Positions 1 through 11,442 are shown, numbered from the stretch's first letter. The stretch: 64,000 nt of DNA from Polytrichum commune (GCA_950295325.1 OX485807.1:19315666-19379665); one strand, 5' to 3'. Program-made: numbers and translations. The notes: generated by a model from the sequence alone, not told the origin.

Positions 1-20
1 GTGGAACTCAGCAGGCATAC

Positions 21-1453
21 CAGGCTGTCTTCAGATTCTTGCTCCATGGCTAGGTCTTGCAAAAACCAACGGGCACTTCCTGTGTCTTCAACATTTTCTT
101 TGAGCTCCAATAGCTCTACAATTATACTCTCATCTCGATCTGCATCCACAAATACTTCCTGCACAATTCAACCCAATGGACTTTGTTTGCAGGGTATTTT
201 CCAATGTGGGCCTCTCCTAAAACAATGAAACATTTATTTGAGCTAGAGACTTCCACTTTTAGCCTATTGTGTCAAAAGTGGCTCTATCTGAAATTTAACT
301 CATTTTTCAAATGAACTTTTCAGTTACACAGCTTATTGTCATTGAAGATTTGGGTTCAAATAAGCAACCTGGGTGCCCTTGATGCGAATTCATTCTTGAT
401 CATTTTTTAATTCTTCTCGAAATAAGATAATCTGCTAAATAAGGTTACAAACCCATAAATTGAATAAATAAATAACAATAAAAACATGATTTTCAGACTT
501 GGTGTATGGCAATCCAGAGTTCTGCCATCTACATGAGTACAATTAAAGTATGGAGAAAGCTTTACCTGATTATTTGGAACCTCCCGAATATCACTCACAT
601 CCTGCACGGTAACCATGGGCAACCTTCAGGTTGAAATACTAAGCAGACTTCAAAAAAAAGTGAAGCAAGAACTATAAGATCAACGACCACTGCAATTCAC
701 TCCCACATTATTTCTGCAATATAATGGTGAACTATATATGAAAAATCAATAGAAGCTCCCAAATTGATTATGTGTAGCATCACTATGTACATGCAAAGAA
801 AGAAGTCATATTTTGAACCTTACTTGAGTTATCCATCAAATTTTGGGATCAAACTTCTGGTGAGTTCACTTAAACATGAGTTAGAGAGCATCTCCTTAAA
901 GTCATCCAAGTTTCCTTGAGGCTTAAATTAACATGCTCAAAGAGTGGTGATAGGCTATTAAAAATCAGATTTCTAGCTTGTCATATTAGGATGGGAGGGC
1001 CAAGCTAGCCTTGCATAGGCCTATCCAGAATTTAGGGTGGTGGCTTCCCTGGGCAGACAATATTTTAGACCTAAAGTTCTCTCAAAGTTTATGAGATGGC
1101 AAGAGGAGGTCCAAGGAGTTTCACCCAACTTATAAAGTAGGCTCCAACAGGCAACAAGCCAACAAGCTCTTAATAGCAAAAATCTCTCAAAGATGGATCA
1201 AACTCACAGTTCTGTTACACATACCTCTACTATGTCACTACGTTGGACAAAAATTTCACAAAGCCATTAAAAACCTGCACGGATGGCAAATTGGATGACA
1301 TCTTACATGGAACCTCAGAGGAAAGGTACATGTGATCGCTCCTCCAAAAAGATTTTTCTCCACCGGCGTGTCCACAACAACTCCATTCCCTGAATGGCAA
1401 CTTACTGGAGCAACACCCTCCACATCCATGGCCTCCTCTGGACCTGCTGCCAT
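21..1453 (-). CDS. MOG1: Mog1/RanGNRF homologue, first three coding exons (3' part outside window)
   Basis: Exons on the minus strand are 1453-1307, 601-566 and 158-21, all phase 0 with GT/AG borders; positions 20-1 already read as the next donor and intron. They give 107 residues. Seen: a 30-residue leader, then LFGGAITCTFPLRF, DVSDIREVPNNQ and EVFVDADRDESIIVELLE, which follow the conserved N-terminal fold of Mog1 (plant proteins read FGGAIS-TFPLRF-QDVS-VPD-QEVFVD-RDES). Known for the family: Mog1 binds Ran GTPase, promotes nucleotide release and supports nuclear transport. The ATG at 1453 was chosen because it is the first in frame after stops and has purines around it. The gene continues beyond position 1, so the C-terminal half is unseen. 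There is no frameshift in the visible part. Confidence 0.9.
868..1208 (-). repeat. Repeat family A, copy 1 (inside Mog1 intron 1)
   Basis: This copy matches the plus-strand element near 4311-5070 in reverse orientation. It has the same order of blocks: a 'caaagagtggtgatgggc' type block, a 'tagg-tgggnggcc-aagctag' block, 'ctctcaaagttt-tgaga', 'tttcacccaact' and 'caaactcac'. It sits in the large first intron of the Mog1 gene (602-1306). There is no coding capacity. Confidence 0.65.
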
Positions 1454-1461
1454 TGCTGCCC

Positions 1462-2350
1462 CAAATCTGTGCAAAGACCAAAAGACAATTTAAATCAAAA
1501 TGAGAAAGAATACAGACAAAACCTTCTACCCCAAACATAGAGTGAAGACTACAAACAAAAATCACAATGACTTCACACCCTATAGGGATTGTCACCAAAT
1601 GATTGCCTAGTCTATACTCCTCATTCATCACAAGCATTGCAACAATTTCGCAGTGCTTCTAAGAACGATGGAAATGAGAGAAAAAAACAATTTAAATGCA
1701 AGGAACATCTTCCGAGACTGTATTGGGACTGTAAGATTTCCACTTTATTACATTCTTGAATTGCTTATCGAAGAATAATTACCATTAGACACAGAAAAAG
1801 CCTTTAGGACTCAATAGTAATAGCATCACCATGTTGTGTCCTAACTGATATCAAGTAATGAGGCATTATGATGAGAAATCATAAGTGGCATCAGATCTAT
1901 TGCCCTAAATCTGTGCAAAGACAACACATAATCGAAAGAGTGCAGACATGACCTTCTACCCCAACATGGAGTAAAAACTAGATAATTTTAATATAAATAA
2001 TTTTAAAATAAATAAATCAATCAAATCACAACATATGGGTTGTCACCAAATTATTCCCTAGCCCATACTGGTCATTCATCACAGGGCTTGCAACAGTTAG
2101 GCTATGGTTCTAGGAACAATTAAAGTGTGAGCCACTACATCACATAGATTGGACTGTTATTGATCACTATGTATGACCATGTTTCAAGAACATACTGTGA
2201 CTGTAAACCTTCCAATTTATCATAGTTCACCAAAGAACTATGAGAATCCAAAACAGAAAAAAGCCGGTAAGAATCAAAAACAATAGCACCATGTTAGTTT
2301 AAACTGATGTTATGTAATGAGGCATTCTGGTGAGAAAATTATAAGTTTTA
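1462..2350. repeat. Imperfect tandem duplication (about 440-bp unit) upstream of the Mog1 start
   Basis: Two diverged copies lie head to tail, about 1462-1905 and 1906-2350. Shared blocks in order are CCAAATCTGTGCAAAGAC, a run about pinning 'ACCTTCTACCCCAA', 'GTCACCAAATnATT', 'CATTCATCACA' and 'GTAATGAGGCATT'. The first copy starts next to the Mog1 ATG, so the duplicated unit is probably 5' UTR or promoter sequence. Divergence is high, so the event is not recent. Confidence 0.7.
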
Positions 2351-4305
2351 GTCAACAAAGAACTTGCTCCCCTATCTGTCAGAGACTATATGGATAAATT
2401 CAATGCATTGCACAAGCCAGTAGAGAAGATATTTAAAGCACCAGAATAACTTGGATAAATATCATCTGCTAATTGAGCTTTGTTATACTATGCAGATCCA
2501 GTAAAAAGAACATAATTCCTACTGTAAGTCTAAAGCCTAAACGTTTAAGAGCACAACAGAAGAAAACACATCCATCCAGCACAACTTCATCAAACTTCAT
2601 CACCCATTACATATGTGGAAATACCAATGCTCAATCCAAAAATCGGCTTCGAGTTGATCCACCCAAAACAAAAGAGACCATGGAACTGCAGGACCTACAT
2701 CCAACACAAGAAAAACCATAATTTCCACACAGACATTCCAATCATCGAGTAACATGTAGCCACATAGATAGACCTAGTGTTTCTTCTGGGAGGCTTGAGA
2801 GAGGGTTTTTTTAGGTTCAAACCTTCAGCTGCAAAATTCTCATATCATAACAGCCCTCAAAGAACAGAGAGCCGCAGGATCCTGGTGGTAATTGGATCTA
2901 CCCTCAAAAATCTCAGGAGGTTGAGAAAAGAAACACCGGGCTGACTGGGATCTAACACTCTCCTTACACCATGACAAAATACAAGAGATCCAGAAGGCAA
3001 CAAGCAGGTCATTGATTGGAGAGGAAAAATAAAACCTCTCCGTATCAAACATCCCCACAGCACAAACAAACCAAAAAAATCCAGAAACTGCACCTTGAAT
3101 CAACGCTCTTCGCAGCCTCGGTATACCAAAAAGCACAAGAGAAGTGGAAGCGTGACCCCCCACAATCATCAGCTCAACTCTACAACAAAAACTTGCAAAA
3201 TGCATTCCAGATGTGGCAACCTTACTATGAAGGGTGGACTCGAGCCCTCCTCAAATTTTGGCTTCTACTGAAACACCAAACTACTAAAAGTGATGGATTC
3301 ATACCTATCATACCAGAAGTGGAACACCAGATGTGTTGCAACGACTCCGCCTTCGAAGGTGATCTTTTTATACCACAAACTGAAGGGTGAAGCTCTTCCT
3401 CACTTCTCCCCAGACAGCAACCACATGTGCAGGGAAAAAAGGGAAGAGTCTGAACGAGCCTAAACACTCGACTTTTGTTTATGTTTTTAAACCTCGACGT
3501 GGCAAGGGTACATGGCTGGATTCGTCCTTGGAGGTCCACCGTTGAACGCCAGATCAAAAAGAAATTAGGTTAAGTCTTGTAGATGTGGGCCCCCAACAGA
3601 ACAATTCTTTCAGTGAAAACAAATATTCGGAGAATGACTCCCCTGACCTCCCACTTTTCCAACTTATTCTAGGAAACTAAATTCTGCTTGTTACCTAACC
3701 TTACATAGATCTATGGCCGACCTCACAAGTGAGGCTTCTCAGAATTCCCAGCTTTTACTTCCTGGTGAAGGAAAAAGTTGAAGGCATACCCAAAGCTGCT
3801 TCAAGCTACAAAAGCCTCCACCCTCCGCCCTACTGATCCTAGAGATTATTCCTCCGAACTGGAATATGCTTTGATGGTGTCTGCGCACATAAGGACTTTG
3901 CAACAGAGATCTTGGTAAGCTACCCCAAAGTTCAAACTCCAATGTGGCACATGGCCCACTAGTACAAACTTACTTTCAACCCAGTATGAATGCCGTAGGC
4001 ATGGAATTAAATGAATTGGTCATAGGCCCCTCATTTAACAGCGCCTCCAAGTCTTTCTATCAGGCTCCTTTCAAGTTTCTAGGTCACTTATTATTCTTTA
4101 GCTTTCCGTAATCTGGCTCTCACCCTACTACTGACTGGTCTTTGCGGGGAGCGAATCTGGACTCGGGGTGTGGATTTCGAGGCCCAAATCCAAGAACAAC
4201 TTGAAGGCTCTTTTTGTCACTTTTGGCATGCAAAAAACTAACTAACTTCTCGCTCATCAACACACATACTTGCTTGCTTGCTTACTTATGGAAGTTTGAA
4301 CATCG
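2351..4305. other. Intergenic, no supported gene
   Basis: Short open frames occur on both strands around 2840-3560, but none has splice-consistent borders or family similarity. The only notable item is a 26-bp block at about 3512-3537 (GGATTCGTCCTTGGAGGTCC core) that is similar to a block at 24556-24583 upstream of the coiled-coil gene. It may be part of a shared repeat or a promoter remnant. Confidence 0.5.
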
Positions 4306-5070
4306 TTGGAGTTATCCGTAAAGTCGCTCGAAGAGGGACGAACCGTGGGTTTGACCCCTCTTTGAGAATACTTTCCCTTAAGAGCTTGTTAGTTCGTCAT
4401 GTACCATAGCTTGTTTTGAAAGTTGGGTGAAATTTTTGGGACTCCCTCCTGCCATCTCAAAAACTTTGTGAGAGTTTAAGATGTAAATTAGGGCATGCGC
4501 ATGGGACCCGTTGTCCTAAATCTTTCCCTTAAGAGCTTGTTAGTTTGTCATGTACCATAGCCTATTTTGAAAGTTGGGTGAAATTTTTGGGACTCCCTCC
4601 TGCCATCTCAAAAGTTTTGTGAGAGTTTAAGATGTAAATTAGGGCATGCGCATGGGACATGTTGTCCTAAATCTTGGATCGGCTTAAGGAAGGTTAGCTT
4701 GGCCCACCCATCTTAGTAGGACAAGCTAGAAAGCGGTTTTCAATAACCCAACATTACTAGGATTATCCCAATTTGTGTTACTATTCAAAGTTCAATAATG
4801 TCTTACTGAAGAGTTCAAATTTTATCAATGAAGTTTCAATAGGTTGTTCGGCCATTATAGAACATTAATGACTTTGCTTGGTAAAGAATTACATTTTCAT
4901 TGAATAGTTATAGCATTGCGTAACTTCAAATAATAACACGAGCTACTTGGGATTATTCAATGTACTCTTTGTGTATGATAATTGACGCATTAAAAAAGAG
5001 GGTGACTTTGTGTTAATCCTTGGAAAATTCAAGGTTTGGGTTTAAACCCATAGTGTCATCTACATTAATT
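4306..5070 (+). repeat. Repeat family A, copy 2, with an internal 151-bp tandem duplication
   Basis: The copy starts GGAGTTATCCGTAAAGTC and contains a short stem (CTCGAAGAGGGA). It then carries the block also found inverted at 868-1208 and 18600-18995. Inside it, 4371-4521 and 4522-4672 are near-identical direct repeats (CTTTCCCTTAAGAGCTTGTT... to ...GTTGTCCTAAAT). They differ at only a handful of positions, so this duplication is young compared with the family as a whole. No protein is encoded; the element type is undetermined. Confidence 0.75.
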
Positions 5071-6920
5071 TATAGGAAAATCTCTTTTCTTTTCATTTAT
5101 GAGTTATTAGGTGAGGCTTTGATATTCCAAGTTTAGAAGAAAAAATAAATGAAGTCACAAGATTATTTGTCAACTTTAGGTGTAGCATAAATCAAGTAAA
5201 TTTTTGTTTTTTATATATTTTTATGCAAGAAAGAAACAAAAAGTGGAAAGTGGTGCTTTTGCATCAAACTGACAGAAAGCACATGCCACATGGGTTTCTC
5301 TACAATGCAATATATGGTGTCATTTGCGTTTTACAAATGGTTGGCAAATTAAAGTAGGCTCACAAGAGTAAATTTGTGCTTGTAATTACACATCCACTAG
5401 CTTCTTTTGTCCATGTGGGAGAAAAAAATATTAACAATAGTCTACAAGGCGTGGTCACAGTGATGAGGGTTGGGAAATGACACCCTTCAATCTTCCAACA
5501 CAATCCAATGTTGGAGCATAGACAAACTCCTACTGAACTTGTTAACCAAAGGTACCTAAACAATGCTAATTGTAAAACCTAGACTAATCTTCTTCATAAT
5601 GTAGATGGGCCTTAATTGACACCTATATTTAAACAGTGAATGGTTAGGTGCATATCTAAAAAGGGACACAAAAAAGACACATGTTTACAAAGGATTGGAC
5701 TATGTGTTTAAAATTTGTTAGTCATTCTAGGGCAATAATGAGCATAATTGAGGAAACCTATGTGGCCTTCTTATGGCTCACCATCATTGGACTTTGATAA
5801 ATCATAATAATTCAAGATTAGCTCCAAACACAAGACATGCAACGCTACTTTTTAGAAACTCACAACACTCAAAGTGGAGAAGGCCTGGAATGTCAACTTG
5901 GCATGACTTGTAGGTACTTGACACACCTAGTACAAGTCTGTTTGAGGTCCACCTAGTGAATAATCATAATGCAAATTGTTGGATGAAGATAAGAATATAG
6001 AATATACCTAGGAGTCCAGACTCATACGATTGACTTGAGAAGAACATTCTGTTATTGAAGAAGATCCTGTTGGTGGACAAGTTAATGGATTCGGTAGGTA
6101 GATAGAGTTGGATACATGTCGGTAAATCAAAATCATCAAACAAGGTATGTAATTGTCCACTTAGGCTTGAAAGCGTAATTATCATTTGAAAGTCAAGACA
6201 CAATAAAATCATGTGTCTGTAAGAACATTGTACTAGTGGTTCACGTGCTTTGTGCTGATACTCAACTTCTAAAAAAAATTATTGCAGTCTTTGGTCTGCG
6301 TGTACAACATATTTGTTGAACCTTATTTTATTTTTGTCATCTACATTTTGTTATGGAGTAACTAGTCGCACAATGTTATCCACAATCACAATTAGAGTTC
6401 ATTGTAGAGCGAGCCACTATACAAGCAGACCTAAGTAGCAAATACAGCATGAGAAGCGAGCTCCTCCTTACGAAACACATTCCTGTAAGTAGATACAAAT
6501 ATATCCCAAAAAAAAACAAAGAAAAAACACAAAACAAAAAAAGCAAGTGTCCCCTCCAAGAATCAGTCACCCTTCATGAGCATCCTCTACCGCAATGACT
6601 GCCCCCCTGCGATTCGGCCTTGTTATGCTTGGGGCTGCACGGATTCGAGGACCAGCTGGACCTTTCTTTGTTGCACCTGAATCATAAATTCAGAGCCTGC
6701 CCTAGTCAGTCAAAGATCATTTATTGGGTTACCAGCTCAAACAATGAAGAAGATTCAAGTCGTTTTGCAACTGATATGCAAAGAAAGCGGCAAGGTCAAA
6801 ATGTTGCGCATTTGATGTACATTCAAATGAAGTGAACTACAGGTATGAACAACATATTTGGCTTCCTTATAACAGCTCTACCCAAATGTTATCTATAGCC
6901 TGAGGTAAGGTACTCAGCAA
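5071..6920. other. Intergenic, repeat remnants only
   Basis: There is no supported gene. About 5640-5790 is a weak reverse-complement copy of repeat family B (GGATTGGACTATGTG block). The rest is AT-rich single-copy-looking sequence. Confidence 0.5.
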
Positions 6921-6922
6921 TA

Positions 6923-7311
6923 GAGTTATCCTTGAAATCTCTCACAAACTCATGTTTTGGTAGGGAGTTTTGCCCCACTTTGGACAATTTATAATGTTTA
7001 AGGAGCATTCAAGTGGTGTTGGAACTGCCATATTTGGTGAATTAAATCAGAGGTGTTTGACTTTGGCCAAGAGACGGTTATAAAATCATGAACTCCTTGT
7101 CAAACACCATATTTGGTGCCTTCAAAAGTTTACCATGAATTTCGTTTATGTATAAGCATGTTTTGGCCAAAGTCAAACGCCTCCCTTTCATTTCACCAAA
7201 ATTGGGGGTTCCGACACCACTTGAATGCTCCTTATATGTTATAAATTGTCAAAAATGGGGTGAAACTCATTACCAAAACATGAGTTTTTGGAGAGACTTC
7301 AAGGATAACTC
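6923..7311. mobile_element. Stowaway-like foldback MITE
   Basis: Long terminal inverted repeats of about 150 bp begin GAGTTATCCTTGAAATCTCT on the left. The right arm, read in reverse, begins GAGTTATCCTTGAAGTCTCT. Arm identity stays high through AGGAGCATTCAAGTGGTGT and TTTGACTTTGGCCAA. The element is flanked by TA on both sides (6921-6922 and 7312-7313), the Tc1/mariner-type target duplication, and has no coding capacity. Its right edge falls on the stop codon of the neighbouring PAXX-like gene. Confidence 0.85.
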
Positions 7312-10095
7312 TAAAATGGGAAAACAGATAAAGTAGGGAAACTCCATGTAAGATTACTAGAAGTATGCTTATGCGTACCAGCTGATGTGTCTCCTTGAGT
7401 ATTTTGCTCTGTGGCAAATAGTGAGGGAGTAACCAACTGAGAAGGCAATTGACTTTGGGTGGCGAGTGTTTGCGTAAGCGATGTTGGATCTGCAAATGAT
7501 AAGGTTGGACGACGCTTCTTCTTTCCTAGAATACTCATTGCATCGAGCTGATCCTGAAGCCTATCTGCCCTCGCCTAGACATCATGCAGCCAACAAATAC
7601 ACCATTTAATGAATCTCAAAAAAATTCCTTGCAAGTAAAGTAGATGAGTCTTAAATGGCTACTTTTTCCAACTAGTCCACTTCTCCTAGGATATAAGAGA
7701 CACGATTAGTACAAGATGGTTAGCAAATTCAAATCAAGGCCGTAGGCACTTTCCTCATGATTTTTAGAGCTAAAATTAATGTCTTACTCATTATCAGATT
7801 GAAGATTCTTGTGCTCATTAAAATGGTCTGTCAGGTGCTCCCCAATTATGCTGACTATTGAGCCTAGAGTAGTTATCATATTTTAAGCCTGTAGTCCACT
7901 CTCTTTTAGACATGTCTATTTAGTATCCATTCTTGTAGTCAAACCTAACCACATACCACTCAAATGCAGGTGTCTGATAAAAGAAAGGTAACCAACTTAG
8001 GCACTTCTTACCTTAGGGAAAATAAACAATGTTGCACCCAGGAAAAAAAACACACCTTCTCTTGGCACAGTGCTGTGGATAATTGTGCAGCATTGGTTGT
8101 TTCTGTGAGATCAGTCACACACAATAACCGCGGTGAGTGAATGAATGGCCTTTTATGAGCTCGGATTTCTCAAAGACAAGATATTAAATTCCAAAAATCA
8201 ACTAGATCTAGAGCAAGAGGACTCCGCCGTTTATCGTATTTAGTGTCACTTACTATTCAGAGTTATGATGCTATAACTACTTACTTACAATGGTATTTTT
8301 CACCAAAGAAAATTGTTTTATGTCATATAATGTCCAAGCAACATCTATTGGTAAATAATGAAATCTATAGTAAAACTTTAATGCATTGAGTGAATCAATT
8401 TAATGAGGGACACTTAAAACAATATACAAAGTACAAAGGGTGAAAAACAACAGACCTGTGCAAAGAGATACACTCTGCTTCTGGAGGTTTTTAAAAATTC
8501 CTACTGAAATTGTACTCATGGCATCACTGGCCGCTACGCCCTCCAATCTCGTGAGCTTAACCCAGATTTTTGGAGTTCCCTTCGCCTTTTGACCCACCAC
8601 GCTTGCTCTCACTGCTCCTTCTCACCAGAAAGATGATCATCTGTTTTAGTTCAATGTTAACCCTAAACTCTATGGCCTCTAAAATTGCCTCAACAAATGA
8701 CATCTGCATGGATTTAAGAAAGATAATCATCTCGTTCACTTCAATGTTAACCCTAAATCCTATAGCCTCTAAATTTGCCTCCAAAAATGACATTTCCATG
8801 GATTTGAGTACTTCCTCTTAAGAGAGCGTCTTTAATAATCTCCTACAATAAACTACAAACTCATAGTAAAAAAAACCAAATTGACCAGGTCTTTCACCAC
8901 TTTTTACTACTAAAGCCCAACATTTTGCAAAATTGAAATGAATAGGTCTTTAATGATGGGACATGTTCCTAGGTTCATTGGGGGTCTAGCAGTCAAATTC
9001 CAATGTTATTTTGACTAAAAGCGTTGACATGGATGTGAGGGATTTGCATCTAGGGCTTTGTGGAGGGAACATTTATCAAAGTTTGCAATACTGAAGGCTC
9101 TCGTGGAGGGTTTGTACCTTTGCTCACTGCCTCACTGGCAGGTCCATAAAGGACCATCTTCACATTTTCAGAGCCAAATGCGGCCCTCACGTAAGCAATA
9201 AAATCCTCAAACGAACCTCCAATTCCGACCTCGTCTCTCTGCTTTGCCCCTAACAAAGAATTTAGGCTTAACAGAATGAATGTGAAGAAGATCAGGAGAT
9301 TTCATGGATACCAAACAAAATTAAATTAAATAACCTGCATATACTCTCCGCACGAAACAGAACGAATCAGTACCCAACTTCCTCCACCTTCAAAACCGAA
9401 AAAAAAAAATTACAGCTTCACATTTACGCTTCTGCTCTAATACTTTTTATCTTGAAAAACTCAAAATTTCAACGCACAAAAAAAATAGAGTTATCCGCTA
9501 ACTCAACATGACTTTTGGTAGGGGAGCTGGTTGCATAAAACACCTTATATTGAGGGTCAAACTCATTTTGGCATGCTGCAATGGTCCTAAAATGAGGTTG
9601 GCCCTCAATAAACCTATGAATTAGGGTGCTCTTTATTTAAATTCAAACACTACTATTACTGCCTCCAGGAATGCACCATCACAAGTAAAAAGAGAGTAAT
9701 TATTGATATTATATGCAAAACAACCGATAGAAAAATTAAAGGGGAACTAACTCCAGACGAGAAATCCCATTGAGTTAAAGGATAAATCCATCTGGTGAAG
9801 ATGATGCTCAATTCAATCCAATGAAGAAAAAGACAAAGGCAGGATCAATTTTCACATGTGAAATTCAGAGTCAAAATACCTTGTCCTCCAGAAACTCCGT
9901 GCTCATATCACAATACCAAGTATTGGCATGAAAATCTGTGACATGAACCTCCAGATTATCATCACCTTTTGGTTGCAAACAAAAGAGAAACATAGGATCC
10001 GCATCCACAGATGATGATGATGATGATGATGATGATGACGACTCCAATTGCGCAGAGCCAAAAACTGGCTCAAAGCCCTCTAGTGTGGTCATCAT
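7311..10095 (-). CDS. PAXX-like protein (XRCC4/XLF/PAXX superfamily, non-homologous end joining)
   Basis: Five minus-strand exons: 10095-9880, 9238-9118, 8611-8474, 8102-8056 and 7574-7311, all GT-AG and phase-consistent (0, 1, 1, 0), giving about 261 aa. Residues 19-29 are a Ser run. A beta-rich head follows (MFLFCLQ, LEVHVTDFHANTWYCD, RDEVGIGGSFEDFIAYV, NVKMVLYGP, VGQKAKGTPKIWVKLTRL), then a helical stretch (AASDAMSTISVGIFKNLQKQ into LSTALCQEKARADRLQDQLDAM) and a basic tail (ILGKKKRRP). This head-then-coiled-coil layout and the 'xVTD...W' strand match PAXX. Known: PAXX binds Ku and stabilises end-joining complexes in the nucleus. The name is inferred from remembered family pattern; the gene structure is the firmer part. 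The start is the first in-frame ATG after a stop. The C-terminus is uncertain: the last exon may be spliced at 7384 (GCTG|GTACGC) or end at 7311. Confidence 0.65.
7690..8010 (+). repeat. Repeat family B, copy (inside PAXX-like intron 4)
   Basis: Blocks in order: ATTAGTACAAGATGGTTAGC, AGGCCGTAGGCACTTTCCTC, a 'ttgaagattctt' block, 'gctgactattgagcctagagtag', 'gtagtccactctcttttagacatg', 'aaacctaaccacataccactcaaatgcaggtgtc'. The same order recurs at 12905-13140, 18240-18460, 28495-28800, 37610-37830 and 63570-63790, and in reverse at 52975-53240 and 61410-61600. Confidence 0.75.
8631..8820. repeat. 90-bp tandem duplication in intron 2 of the PAXX-like gene
   Basis: Two copies have period 90 (anchors TTCAATGTTAACCCTAAA at 8650 and 8740) and differ at roughly one base in eight. 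Because 90 is a multiple of three, both strands keep open frames across the repeat. The frame differs from the flanking exon and the segment is bounded by good splice sites, so I treat it as intronic. Confidence 0.8.
9550..9608. repeat. Short hairpin in intron 1 of the PAXX-like gene
   Basis: The arms TTGAGGGTCAAACTCATTTT (9550-9569) and its near-complement at 9589-9608 pair at 17 of 20 positions around a 19-base loop. It may be a degraded small MITE. Confidence 0.6.
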
Positions 10096-10648
10096 ATCCA
10101 AAAACCTTTGCAAGTTTATCCAAGTTCTCAAAACCCAATCCTCTGCGAACAAATCCAAAAACCTCTATAAATTCTCTTTTGCCATCTTGCTAGCCCTTAA
10201 CCCCAAAACCCTACTTTGTGGCAATATTTCCAATCCTGCCAGTTAAGCAATTGACATCTTCACTTACAGAATCGGAGCAATCTACATCTGCGAAACCAAA
10301 CGATGCTTTGTAACAAAAAGAGAAGATCTGGAGAAAAGTGGGTGTGACCCTACATGCGGCGTTTACTTCTCTAAAAATCCGCCAGAATTTTGAGTGTGAA
10401 TGATGAATGATGGCATTCAAGTGTTGGGTTTTGGATGCCGGCCAAAACTACAGTAGAGTGGTGCACCATCCCTGTAATGTAGCCCCTCAGTACATATGAA
10501 GGTCTAGAATGTACCCGGTGTGTACATCCTATGGTTGCTTCATAATCCTGCTTGGGCCCAAATTAATCAAGACGACTATGTACCACTTATTTTCAGCAAT
10601 TTCAGAATATAACTAGAGAAGTTCTACGAATACAGGTATTAACCCTTA

Positions 10649-11207
10649 CAGTAATCTCCCGCTGAAGTATGCACCCCTTTAAGTACGCATCCTGGTTAAG
10701 TGCGCAAATTTTTTGACAAAAATCAAGTTTCATACTTTAATGTTTGAATATGTCATGTAGAATCATTTGCCACGAAAGCATGAATTTTTTTACGCTTGAC
10801 ATTCAATGTCAATTTGCAAATGTTTCGTTGGAACGTCTCAAATGATCATCGCAGTTCATCATACAAATGTCCAACTTTTGTTTAGGGGTTTTGGTATCAT
10901 TAGACATTAGTGCCGTTCGTTGCAGTATGTTCTCCCGATTGTCCCAAACTTTCCGGATGGCACCTTCACTAACTTCATACTCCCACCCCAACGCCCGCTT
11001 GCTCATCACGTTCGGCTTGCTCAACTTTGCAATGATTTCACATCGTTGGGCTTCGGTCAAGTGGGTTGTCTTAGGTTTCATCCGTTTCCCATTGCGATTC
11101 ATTAAATCAGATGGTTTAGAAAGCGATATGAGTAAAGTACACACCTACCAACTAAGTGCGCACCAATGGCTCCAATTCAAAGTGCGTACTTAAACGGGAC
11201 ATTACTG
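10649..11207 (-). mobile_element. Truncated pogo-type (Tc1/mariner superfamily) element
   Basis: The element is 559 bp. Its left end is CAGTAATCTCCCGCTGAAGT and its right end, read inward, is CAGTAATGTCCCGTTTAAGT. The flanks are TA on both sides (10647-10648 and 11208-11209). CAGTA termini with a TA duplication are the hallmark of plant pogo/Lemi1-Emigrant elements. GTGCGCAC-like motifs recur in both subterminal regions. It encloses the open frame at 10809-11144 but no DDE catalytic region, so it is a deletion derivative that cannot move on its own. Confidence 0.85.
10809..11144 (-). pseudogene. CENP-B-type helix-turn-helix domain of a pogo transposase, catalytic part missing
   Basis: This is a 111-aa open frame. 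Residues about 25-75 (LTEAQRCEIIAKLSKP, MSKRALGWEYEVSEGAIRKV, WDNRENIL) have the pattern of the N-terminal CENP-B/Psq helix-turn-helix: a basic strand, an 'xLTxxQRxEI' helix, then 'LAxxxxVSxxTIRxIW'. Known: this domain binds the terminal repeats in pogo-like transposases. No DDE/D motif follows within the element. The frame is free of stops despite the deletion, so the domain could still bind DNA if expressed; expression is unknown. Confidence 0.7.
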
Positions 11208-11442
11208 TATATGTTGGCTCGGCATTCGTGGTGGCTACATAAACTGGTCCATTTAGGAAGGTGAAAACGCATCGAACTATTTTATAGCCTAAAAAAGAAT
11301 GTTTTCAAGTAATAAACTCCATAAATGGCACCGTAGTCCTCAAATTAGTTTAAGGTAGAGGTTGTGTAAACCAATGTTGGATCAATATCATTTTTTTTAA
11401 AACCATTCAAGCATCTATAATGAGAATTTTACATTTTTGATA

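Noticed and set aside
2840-3557. Overlapping open frames of 110-124 codons on both strands
   Set aside because: No recognisable motif, no splice context, and they shadow one another; slightly G+C-richer sequence explains them.
8557-8799. 81-codon minus-strand frame with a repeated 30-residue unit
   Set aside because: Lies between two well-supported splice sites of the PAXX-like gene and is in a different frame; interpreted as an intronic tandem repeat.
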